Assembly (NCBI GenBank): GCA_002438075.1
Contig: DJSQ01000220.1
Location: forward strand, 1 to 5,267
DNA from: Clostridiales bacterium UBA6330
GTDB taxonomy: Bacteria > Bacillota > Clostridia > Oscillospirales > CAG-272
Length of the DNA: 5,267 nt
Reading direction: 5' to 3'
In this document: one piece after another, positions 1 through 5,236 of the stretch
Position numbering within the stretch: position 1 is the first letter of the stretch
Layout: the number at the start of each line of letters is the position of its first letter
The notes under the pieces: generated by a model
The model's database searches: none
What the model was told of the DNA's origin: nothing
The model's input: the letters and a program-made list of their open reading frames with translations, nothing else
Made by a program: the position numbers and the translations under genes

Positions 1-103
1 CGGAATCTCGGCACCTGTGTAAGGCATACTTACGAAACGCATTCCGCTTGCAAATCAAGTGCGATAGCCGCACTCTGCAAATAATCCCCTCCGAAATCAG
101 AAA

Positions 104-213
104 AACTTCACTGAGCCGAATCTCATTCCCACAAAGCATACCCCCACCTGCGTAACGCCATGCAGTCGGGTAACCTGATATACACTGTGAATGAGATTCG
201 GCTCAGTGAAGTT
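104..213. repeat. 110-base palindromic element with perfect 25-base inverted arms
   Basis: Bases 104-128 and 189-213 are exact reverse complements over 25 positions, enclosing 60 bases. Outside the arms, 86-92 (CCCCTCC) and 225-231 (GGAGGGG) are again complementary, separated from the arms by 11 unpaired bases on each side. The whole 86-231 block could therefore fold as one long stem with a symmetric internal loop. Inside the 60-base centre, 148-153 and 160-165 can pair as a small six-pair stem including one G-T. There is no transposase and no obvious target-site duplication. It could be a short dispersed palindromic or MITE-like repeat, or a structured RNA end. The arms are seen directly; the class is inference. 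Confidence 0.7.
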
Positions 214-231
214 CGGGGAGAGTAGGAGGGG

Positions 232-282
232 CTTGGGGAGGGAGGGGACCCCCTCCGAAAGGGGGTCCCCTCCCTCCCCAAG
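232..282 (+). terminator. Perfect 23-bp hairpin with T-rich tail, probable intrinsic terminator
   Basis: Bases 232-254 pair perfectly with 260-282 around a five-base loop (CCGAA). The stem is almost entirely G/C in its upper two thirds. It is followed on the + strand by a T-rich, interrupted run (GTCTTTCTTTTCTCC, 283-297), while the opposite strand has no T-run after the stem, so the likely direction is rightward. It would end transcription from something to the left and insulate the operon promoter 74 bases downstream. The stem is longer than most intrinsic terminators, and its left arm is also a G-quadruplex candidate, so a repeat element with terminator activity is an alternative. Confidence 0.6.
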
Positions 283-300
283 GTCTTTCTTTTCTCCGAA

Positions 301-309
301 TTAGCACTC
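301..309 (+). promoter_or_regulatory. Isolated CIRCE half-site
   Basis: TTAGCACTC here is identical to the left arm of the complete CIRCE 95 bases downstream. At the position where a right arm would follow a 9-base spacer (319-327), only about four of nine bases match GAGTGCTAA. It is thus a half-site, perhaps a decayed second operator or an auxiliary HrcA contact. No good promoter overlaps it: TTTACA at 320-325 has no fitting -10. Confidence 0.4.
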
Positions 310-355
310 AGTTGCGATGTTTACAGAATGTTCATAAGAAAATTTGCAAAAGCCC

Positions 356-384
356 TTGACAAAACGCTGAAAAAGTGGTAAATT
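356..384 (+). promoter_or_regulatory. Sigma-A type promoter of the hrcA-grpE-dnaK-dnaJ operon
   Basis: A perfect -35 box TTGACA (356-361) is followed after 17 bases by TAAATT (379-384), a four-of-six match to TATAAT. TGG directly before the -10 (376-378) supplies the extended -10 TGn motif. Transcription should start near 391, so the CIRCE operator begins only 11 bases after the -10 box and lies in the start region and first bases of the transcript, the usual arrangement for HrcA repression. The leader before hrcA would be about 80 bases. Confidence 0.88.
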
Positions 385-395
385 GATATCATGAA

Positions 396-422
396 TTAGC
401 ACTCGGATGCTTAGAGTGCTAA
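396..422. promoter_or_regulatory. CIRCE operator (HrcA binding site)
   Basis: TTAGCACTC, a 9-base spacer, then GAGTGCTAA: an exact match to the consensus CIRCE inverted repeat in both arms and spacing. HrcA dimers bind this element and block transcription of class I heat-shock genes; its location immediately downstream of the promoter and upstream of hrcA makes the operon autoregulated. In the transcript the same arms can form a 9-bp stem-loop at the 5' end, which in other Firmicutes is known to affect mRNA stability. Confidence 0.98.
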
Positions 423-454
423 TCGAGACAAGGAAACGATGGAAAAAGCGGAGG

Positions 455-464
455 AAAGGAGTGA
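455..464 (+). promoter_or_regulatory. Ribosome binding site that sets the TTG start of hrcA
   Basis: AAAGGAGTGA resembles the anti-16S consensus AAGGAGGTGA. Its AGGAG core (457-461) lies 9 bases before TTG 471. In the hrcA frame a TGA at 462-464 closes the frame just upstream, so no start earlier than 471 is possible, and the HrcA family N-terminus begins close to this residue. Confidence 0.8.
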
Positions 465-470
465 CCGAGG

Positions 471-1544
471 TTGGAACCGAAGGAATTGAGCGAGCGGAAA
501 AAGCAGATACTCAAGGCAGTGGTCGACGCGCATATCGAGGGCGGCGAACCGGTCGGGTCCAAAGCGGTCCTGCAAACGGGACAGCTCGGATGCTCCTCCG
601 CGACCGTCCGAAACGAGATGGCGGAGCTGGAGGAGATGGGGTACCTCGAACAACCCCACGCCTCGGCGGGACGCGTCCCGAGCGAGATGGGCTATCGGTT
701 CTACGTCAATTCCCTGTTGGAGCATTACGCCATGACAGCGGGCGAGATTGCACAAATCAATCACCTGCTGCGGGTCAAAATGGGGGAGCTGGACCAGATT
801 CTCACAGCCGCATCCAACCTTGCCTCCTCGCTGACCAATTACACGGGCTTTGCGGTGCGTCCCAAGCTCGGGTCGGTGACGGTTACGAAGTTTGAGGGCA
901 TCTATCTGGAAAGCGACCACTTCATTCTGGTCGCGGTCCTCTCAACGGGGAGCGTTAAGACCAAGCATATCAACCCGAGCCTGCCCGTCACGCAGGAAAC
1001 GGTCGCACAGCTGACCGAAACGCTCAACCGCTACCTGCCCGGGCTGACAGCCGACCGCATCACCCTTTCCACCATTATGGAAATGGAGAACGACCTCGGA
1101 GAGAACGCTGCGCTGGCAGGGCAGACCGTCAAGGTCATTTACGAGCTGCTCCGCGAGGCGGACGAGGGCGAGATGAAGGTCAGCGGCATCAACCACCTGC
1201 TCCAATACCCCGAGTACAGCGACAGAGGACAGTTTCAGGAGCTGCTCGGTGCGCTGGAGAAGAAGGAGGACATCCTCGATTTGGTCTCGCGCAGTCAGGC
1301 AAGCGATGATATCAACGTCCTGATCGGGTCGGAGAGCCGCGTGGAGGTCATGAACAACTCCGCGCTGGTCTTTAAGCCGATTGTCAAGGACGGCAAAACG
1401 CTGGGCGCCATCGGCGTGCTGGGACCGAGACGGATGGACTACGCAAAGGTGCTTGCAACCCTGCAAGGGCTGAGCGGAAACATCGAGGACATCATACGGT
1501 CGAAACAAACGAGTGAAAGTGAGGGAGAAAGCCCCGATGAGTAG
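471..1544 (+). CDS. hrcA: Heat-inducible transcription repressor HrcA
   Basis: HrcA binds CIRCE as a dimer and represses class I heat-shock genes; in Firmicutes its folding depends on GroEL, which makes it a sensor of chaperone load. The product is 357 residues, slightly longer than the usual 340-350. The N-terminal winged helix covers about residues 5-80: LSERKKQIL at 6-14, EPVGSK at 26-31, the recognition-helix motif SATVRNEM at 43-50, and the conserved ASAGRVPSEMGYRFYV at 64-79. A central dimerisation/inducer-like domain follows, with the C-terminal family block LGAIGVLGPRRMDYAKV near 311-327. Within it, residue 320 is Arg where I recall Thr (GPTRM) in most members. The start is TTG, fixed by an in-frame stop at 462 and a good ribosome binding site. 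The last 15 residues are a polar tail whose end overlaps grpE by 8 bases. The upstream CIRCE implies self-repression. Confidence 0.97.
   Translation: MEPKELSERKKQILKAVVDAHIEGGEPVGSKAVLQTGQLGCSSATVRNEMAELEEMGYLEQPHASAGRVPSEMGYRFYVNSLLEHYAMTAGEIAQINHLLRVKMGELDQILTAASNLASSLTNYTGFAVRPKLGSVTVTKFEGIYLESDHFILVAVLSTGSVKTKHINPSLPVTQETVAQLTETLNRYLPGLTADRITLSTIMEMENDLGENAALAGQTVKVIYELLREADEGEMKVSGINHLLQYPEYSDRGQFQELLGALEKKEDILDLVSRSQASDDINVLIGSESRVEVMNNSALVFKPIVKDGKTLGAIGVLGPRRMDYAKVLATLQGLSGNIEDIIRSKQTSESEGESPDE
1521..1527 (+). promoter_or_regulatory. Ribosome binding site choosing ATG 1537 for grpE
   Basis: GAGGGAG ends 9 bases before ATG 1537. The longer in-frame reading from GTG 1513 has this site inside its coding sequence and lacks a comparable site of its own, so 1537 is preferred. 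The site lies within the end of hrcA, so ribosomes finishing hrcA would arrive on it. Confidence 0.75.
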
Positions 1545-2103
1545 TGAAGAAAAGAACGGGAGCGTCACGGCGGAAAAGGAAATGCCGCAGGCGGACCCCG
1601 TAAAGAATGAAAATAAGGAAAAGGACGCAAAAAAGCGACTGAAGAAGCTGGAGAACGAGGTCGCGGAGCTGAAAAAGCAATTGGAGGCGGCGAAGGAAGC
1701 ATCGGCGGCGGAGAATGACAAGTACCTGCGCATGATGGCGGAATACGACAACTTCCGAAAGCGGAGCGCGAAGGAAAAAGAGGGCATTTACGCCGACGCT
1801 TACAGCGACTGCGTCAAGGCGCTTCTGCCGGTTCTGGACAATCTGGAGCGGGCGGAGACCTGCGAGCAGCTTGATGCCCTGAAGAAGGGCGTGGAGATGA
1901 CGCTGAAGGAATGCCGCGCCGCATTTGAAAAGCTCGGCGTGACCGAGGTGGAAACCGACCGGTTTGACCCGAACCTGCACAACGCGGTGATGCACGTTGA
2001 GGATGACAGCCTCGGAGAGTCTGCAATCGTTGAGGTGTTCCAGAAGGGATACCAAAAGGACGGTAAGGTCATTCGGTATGCGATGGTAAAGGTCGCAAAC
2101 TGA
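1537..2103 (+). CDS. grpE: GrpE, nucleotide exchange factor for DnaK
   Basis: GrpE is a cytosolic dimer that opens the DnaK nucleotide-binding domain and releases ADP, allowing client release; its long helices also act as a thermosensor in studied species. The product is 188 residues, a normal length. Residues 1-30 are a polar, charged and probably disordered tail. Residues about 31-90 form a long coiled-coil helix with leucines at 35, 38, 45 and 49, followed by the family block YLRMMAEYDNFRKR at 63-76. The C-terminal beta domain carries the signature FDPNLHNAV (143-151), then after 19 residues GYQKDGKVIRYAMVKV (171-186), which fits the GrpE pattern fully. The usual Pro of RPAM is Tyr181. It overlaps hrcA by 8 bases (ATGAGTAG), suggesting translational coupling, and is 49 bases before dnaK. 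Confidence 0.97.
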   Translation: MSSEEKNGSVTAEKEMPQADPVKNENKEKDAKKRLKKLENEVAELKKQLEAAKEASAAENDKYLRMMAEYDNFRKRSAKEKEGIYADAYSDCVKALLPVLDNLERAETCEQLDALKKGVEMTLKECRAAFEKLGVTEVETDRFDPNLHNAVMHVEDDSLGESAIVEVFQKGYQKDGKVIRYAMVKVAN

Positions 2104-2125
2104 TATTAAAATATGTATGATTTGA

Positions 2126-2145
2126 GTATCAACTGATACGGAGGG
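2126..2145 (+). promoter_or_regulatory. Small stem-loop abutting the dnaK ribosome binding site
   Basis: GTATC (2126-2130) and GATAC (2135-2139) pair around AACT, and the stem ends exactly where the strong Shine-Dalgarno GGAGGG (2140-2145) begins, 7 bases before ATG 2153. The surrounding 49-base gap is clearly A+T richer than the genes. The ribosome binding site is certain; a regulatory role for this short stem, such as keeping the site single-stranded or marking an mRNA end, is speculation. Confidence 0.5.
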
Positions 2146-2152
2146 ATTTATT

Positions 2153-3997
2153 ATGGGAAAGATTATCGGTATTGACTTGGGAACAACAAACTCTTGCGTG
2201 GCGGTTTACGAGGGCTCGGAGCCGATCGTGATTCCGAACCCCGAGGGCGCGCGCACAACGCCGTCTGTCGTGGCATTCTCCAAGACGGGCGAGAGAATGG
2301 TGGGTCAGGTTGCAAAGAGACAGGCAATCACCAACCCCGACCGCACGATTATTTCGATCAAGCGGCAGATGGGCACCACCTATAAGAAGGAAATCGACGG
2401 CAAGTCCTATACGCCGCAGGAAATTTCGGCAATGATTCTGCAAAAGCTGAAGGCGGACGCGGAGGCATATCTCGGCACCACGGTCAGCCAAGCGGTTATC
2501 ACGGTTCCCGCATATTTCTCGGACGCACAGCGTCAGGCAACCAAGGACGCGGGTAAAATCGCGGGTCTGGAGGTGCTGAGAATCATCAACGAGCCGACGG
2601 CGGCGGCGCTTGCCTACGGCATGGATAAGGAAGCAAACCAGAAGATTATGGTCTTTGACCTCGGCGGCGGTACCTTTGATGTATCCCTGCTAGAAATTTC
2701 GGACGGCGTGTTTGAGGTGCTTGCCACCAACGGCGATACCCACCTCGGCGGCGACGACTTCGACCAGAGAGTCATTGACTGGATGGCGGACCGCTTCCAG
2801 CACGAGCACGGCATCGACCTGCGCAAGGATAAGATGGTCCTGCAAAGACTGCGTGACGCGGCGGAGAAGGCAAAGATTGAGCTGTCCGGCATGACCAGCA
2901 CCTCAATCAACCTGCCGTTCATCACCGCAACGGCGGAGGGACCGCTCCACTTTGAAGCAACCCTGACCAGAGCCGAGTTCGACCGCATCACGGCGGATTT
3001 GGTGGAGCGCACGATGGTTCCGACCAAGAAGGCGCTGGCAGACGCGGGTCTGAACGTGAACCAGATCGACAAGGTTCTGCTGGTCGGCGGCTCGACGAGA
3101 ATTCCCGCGGTTCAGGAAGCCGTGAAGAAGTTTATCGGCAAGGAGCCGTTCAAGGGCATCAACCCCGACGAATGCGTTGCAATCGGCGCGGCAATTCAGG
3201 GCGGCGTGCTCGGCGGCGAGGTCAAGGACCTGCTGCTGCTTGACGTCACTCCGCTGTCGCTGGGCATCGAGACGCTGGGCGGCGTGTTCAATAAGATTAT
3301 CGACCGCAACACCACGATTCCCGTGAAGAAGAGTCAGGTCTACTCCACTGCGGCGGACGGTCAGACCTCGGTTGAAATTCACGTGTTGCAGGGCGAGCGC
3401 GAGATGGCGGCGCACAACACCACGCTGGGTCGCTTCATCCTTGACGGCATCACGCCCGCACCCCGCGGCGTGCCGCAGATTGAGGTCACCTTCGATATCG
3501 ATGCAAACGGCATCGTGAACGTCACCGCAAAGGATAAGGGCACGGGCAAGGAACAGCACATTACCATCACTTCCTCCACCAACATGAGCAAAGAGGACAT
3601 CGAGCGCGCCGTGAAGGACGCGGAGAAGTTCGCGGAGCAGGATAAGAAGGAGAAGGAAGCGGTGGATGTCCGCAACCGCGCCGAGAGCATGATTTTCCAG
3701 AGCGAAAAGACGCTGACCGATCTTGGTGACAAGGCGGACCCTGCGGACGCGCAGACGGTGAAGGACGCGATTGAGAAGCTGCGCGAGACGCTGAAGGGCA
3801 ACGACACCGAGGCAATCAAGGCGGACACCGAGGCGGTTGAAAAGGCGTTCTACAAGATTTCCGAGAAGCTGTACAGCCAGCAGGCGGGCGCGCAGGGGGC
3901 TGACCCGAACATGGGCGGCAACGCGGGCTCCGACAACGGCGGAAACGATGGCGGCACCTATTACAACGCCAACTACGAGGATCATTCACAGCAATAA
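2153..3997 (+). CDS. dnaK: Molecular chaperone DnaK (Hsp70)
   Basis: DnaK binds exposed hydrophobic segments of unfolded proteins in an ATP-dependent cycle with DnaJ and GrpE in the cytosol. The product has 614 residues. The ATPase domain shows phosphate-1 IGIDLGTTNSCVAV (5-18), the catalytic Lys70 in SIKRQMG, INEPTAAALAYG (145-156), phosphate-2 VFDLGGGTFDV (167-177, with Thr174 matching the autophosphorylated Thr of E. coli), and the adenosine motif VLLVGGSTRIP (308-318). The interdomain linker with VKDLLLLDVTPLSLG starts at 357. The beta substrate-binding domain runs to about 480 and the helical lid to about 575. The insertion found after residue 75 in Gram-negative DnaK is absent, a Firmicute trait. 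The tail (about 576-614) is Gly/Asn/Asp-rich and ends in NYEDHSQQ rather than the acidic EEVDD-like end common in bacteria. Transcription is expected from the CIRCE-controlled promoter. Confidence 0.99.
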   Translation: MGKIIGIDLGTTNSCVAVYEGSEPIVIPNPEGARTTPSVVAFSKTGERMVGQVAKRQAITNPDRTIISIKRQMGTTYKKEIDGKSYTPQEISAMILQKLKADAEAYLGTTVSQAVITVPAYFSDAQRQATKDAGKIAGLEVLRIINEPTAAALAYGMDKEANQKIMVFDLGGGTFDVSLLEISDGVFEVLATNGDTHLGGDDFDQRVIDWMADRFQHEHGIDLRKDKMVLQRLRDAAEKAKIELSGMTSTSINLPFITATAEGPLHFEATLTRAEFDRITADLVERTMVPTKKALADAGLNVNQIDKVLLVGGSTRIPAVQEAVKKFIGKEPFKGINPDECVAIGAAIQGGVLGGEVKDLLLLDVTPLSLGIETLGGVFNKIIDRNTTIPVKKSQVYSTAADGQTSVEIHVLQGEREMAAHNTTLGRFILDGITPAPRGVPQIEVTFDIDANGIVNVTAKDKGTGKEQHITITSSTNMSKEDIERAVKDAEKFAEQDKKEKEAVDVRNRAESMIFQSEKTLTDLGDKADPADAQTVKDAIEKLRETLKGNDTEAIKADTEAVEKAFYKISEKLYSQQAGAQGADPNMGGNAGSDNGGNDGGTYYNANYEDHSQQ

Positions 3998-4009
3998 GCG
4001 GTAGTGCCT

Positions 4010-4037
4010 ACGGGAAAGGGCTTCGGCTCTTTCCCGT
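4010..4037 (+). terminator. dnaK-dnaJ intergenic hairpin with UUCG tetraloop
   Basis: Bases 4010-4021 pair with 4026-4037 over 12 pairs (one G-T) around TTCG closed by C-G, the very stable C(UUCG)G tetraloop. It starts 13 bases after the dnaK stop. The bases after it (TGCGGTGTTTACGG) lack a real T-run, so it is at most a weak, leaky terminator. It could equally be a 3' barrier that protects dnaK mRNA from exonucleases. Either role would make DnaK more abundant than DnaJ, as is usual. The structure is seen; the role is inferred. Confidence 0.6.
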
Positions 4038-4068
4038 TGCGGTGTTTACGGTGTGACCGAACTATCAC

Positions 4069-4074
4069 AAGGAG
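4069..4074 (+). promoter_or_regulatory. Ribosome binding site choosing ATG 4083 for dnaJ
   Basis: AAGGAG lies 8 bases before ATG 4083. A GTG at 4053 in the same frame would add ten residues not typical of DnaJ and would place this site inside the gene. The protein from 4083 begins MAEKRDYYEVLGV, the standard DnaJ N-terminus. Confidence 0.9.
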
Positions 4075-4082
4075 TCGATCGG

Positions 4083-5234
4083 ATGGCAGAGAAAAGAGAT
4101 TACTACGAGGTTCTGGGCGTTGACAAGAACGCCGACGCGGGGACCATCAAGAAAGCATACTATCAGCTGGCGAAGAAGTACCACCCCGATGCGAATCCGG
4201 GGGACAAGGCGGCTGAGGAGAAATTCAAGGAAGCGAACGAGGCGTATGCCGTTCTTTCCGATGCGGACAAGCGTGCGAAGTACGACCAATACGGTCACGC
4301 GGCGTTTGACCCCTCGATGGGCGGCGGCAACGGCGGGTTCGGCGGCTTTGGCGGGTTTGAGGACTTCGACCTCGGCGACATTCTGGGCGGAATGTTCGGC
4401 GGTGCGTTCGGGGGCGGGCGGTCCTCGCGCAGGAGCAACGGACCGATGCAGGGTGAGGACATTGCCCTGAGCGTGACGATTACATTTGAGGAAGCGGCAT
4501 TCGGCGTGAAGAAGGACGTTTCCTACAGCCGCGTGTGCCACTGTCCCGACTGTCGCGGGACGGGTGCGGCGAACGGCGAGACCCCGCAGGTTTGCACGGT
4601 TTGCGGCGGCTCGGGGCAGGTCAAGCGGGTTCAGCGCATGGGGGGGATGTCCTTCCAGACCACGGCGACCTGCGAAGCTTGCCGCGGCGCGGGGAAGATT
4701 ATCAAGACCCCCTGTGCGAAGTGTCGCGGGAGCGGGATGGTGCGCGAGACGAAGCGCCTGACCGTTTCGATTCCTGCGGGCATCGACAACGGGGAGCGGA
4801 TTGCTCTGCGCGGGCAGGGCTGTGACGGCAGGAACGGCGGACCTGCGGGTGACCTGATTATCACGGTGGGGGTTCGCAAGCACAGCTTTTTCGAGCGGGA
4901 CGGCTACAATCTGCTATGCGAGATTCCGCTGACGATTCCCGAGGCGACGCTGGGTGCCGAAATCAAGGTGCCGACGCTGGAGGGCGACCTGCCCTACACG
5001 ATTCCCGAGGGGACGCAGACGGGGACGGTATTCACGGTACGGGGGAAGGGAATCCCGTATGTGAACAGCTCGCGCCGCGGCGACCTGATTTTCCGCGTGA
5101 ACGTGGAGATTCCGAAGGGCTTGAACGACAAGCAAAAGGAAGCGATGCGCGCTTTCGCCGACGCGTGCGGCGAGGTGAACTACGCCAAGCACAAGCAATT
5201 CTTCCGCAAGATTTTCGGGCAGGGGAAGAAGTAA
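4083..5234 (+). CDS. dnaJ: Co-chaperone DnaJ (Hsp40, class A)
   Basis: DnaJ binds unfolded clients, hands them to DnaK and stimulates its ATPase. The product is 383 residues, the normal length for the full-domain class. The J domain covers about 5-71 with the essential HPD at 34-36. A Gly/Phe-rich region spans about 79-112, with DLGDILGGMFGG in it. The zinc region carries all four CxxCxGxG repeats: 154-161, 171-178, 197-204 and 211-218. Two client-binding beta domains and a C-terminal dimerisation segment follow, including GGPAGDL, HSFFERDGYNL, EGTQTGTVF and RGKGIP. An extra Cys152-His153 pair directly before the first zinc repeat is unusual. It lies 85 bases after dnaK, past a stable hairpin, and no separate promoter is evident, so it probably depends on read-through from upstream. 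No gene follows within the window. Confidence 0.98.
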   Translation: MAEKRDYYEVLGVDKNADAGTIKKAYYQLAKKYHPDANPGDKAAEEKFKEANEAYAVLSDADKRAKYDQYGHAAFDPSMGGGNGGFGGFGGFEDFDLGDILGGMFGGAFGGGRSSRRSNGPMQGEDIALSVTITFEEAAFGVKKDVSYSRVCHCPDCRGTGAANGETPQVCTVCGGSGQVKRVQRMGGMSFQTTATCEACRGAGKIIKTPCAKCRGSGMVRETKRLTVSIPAGIDNGERIALRGQGCDGRNGGPAGDLIITVGVRKHSFFERDGYNLLCEIPLTIPEATLGAEIKVPTLEGDLPYTIPEGTQTGTVFTVRGKGIPYVNSSRRGDLIFRVNVEIPKGLNDKQKEAMRAFADACGEVNYAKHKQFFRKIFGQGKK

Positions 5235-5236
5235 GG

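Larger units (their letters stand above)
1..355. other. Non-coding upstream region with stacked inverted repeats
   Basis: No convincing gene lies in this stretch. On the + strand a frame is open from the left edge to a TAA at 82-84, and on the - strand a frame starts with ATG at 42-40 and runs off the left edge. Neither gives a protein I recognise, and the - strand one has no clear ribosome binding site. Small hairpins sit at 58-74 (arms AGTGCG/CGCACT, 5-base loop) and 19-33 (GTAAG/CTTAC). The larger structures at 104-213 and 232-282 are listed separately. From about 284 to 390 the DNA turns A+T rich, as expected near a promoter. The string CCCCTCCGAAA occurs twice, at 86-96 and 250-260. Confidence 0.7.

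Noticed and set aside
58..74. Hairpin AGTGCG/CGCACT as a terminator
   Set aside because: Only six pairs and followed by CTGCAAATAAT rather than a T-run; chance hairpins of this size are common.
1..84. Open + strand frame from the left edge to TAA 82-84, and a - strand frame from ATG 42 off the left edge
   Set aside because: Both are too short to judge and unrecognised. The + frame would fit a gene ending before the rightward terminator at 232-282, but the sequence here cannot confirm it.
86..300. CRISPR array or tandem repeat
   Set aside because: Repeats here are inverted pairs, not regularly spaced direct repeats; no array and no cas genes are present.
407..895. A 162-codon + strand frame starting inside CIRCE
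   Set aside because: Overlaps hrcA in another frame, is extremely Arg/Gly rich, and starts before any ribosome binding site.
1513..1536. GTG 1513 as grpE start
   Set aside because: The good ribosome binding site (1521-1527) lies downstream of this GTG and serves ATG 1537; the extra eight residues are not a GrpE feature.
942..1787. A 281-codon open frame on the - strand across the end of hrcA and start of grpE
   Set aside because: Its Phe/Ser-rich start is the reverse complement of the Lys/Glu-rich GrpE N-terminus; it spans two real genes and resembles nothing known.
2903..3985. A 360-codon open frame on the - strand inside dnaK
   Set aside because: It lies wholly antisense to an unmistakable dnaK and its translation is rich in Arg, Leu and Val with no recognisable domain. 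Long antisense frames opposite Hsp70 genes are a well-known by-product of codon bias.
4065..4883. A 272-codon open frame on the - strand inside dnaJ
   Set aside because: Antisense to dnaJ; low-complexity Ala/Arg/Pro composition reflects the reverse of Gly- and Cys-rich codons, with no domain and no ribosome binding site seen.
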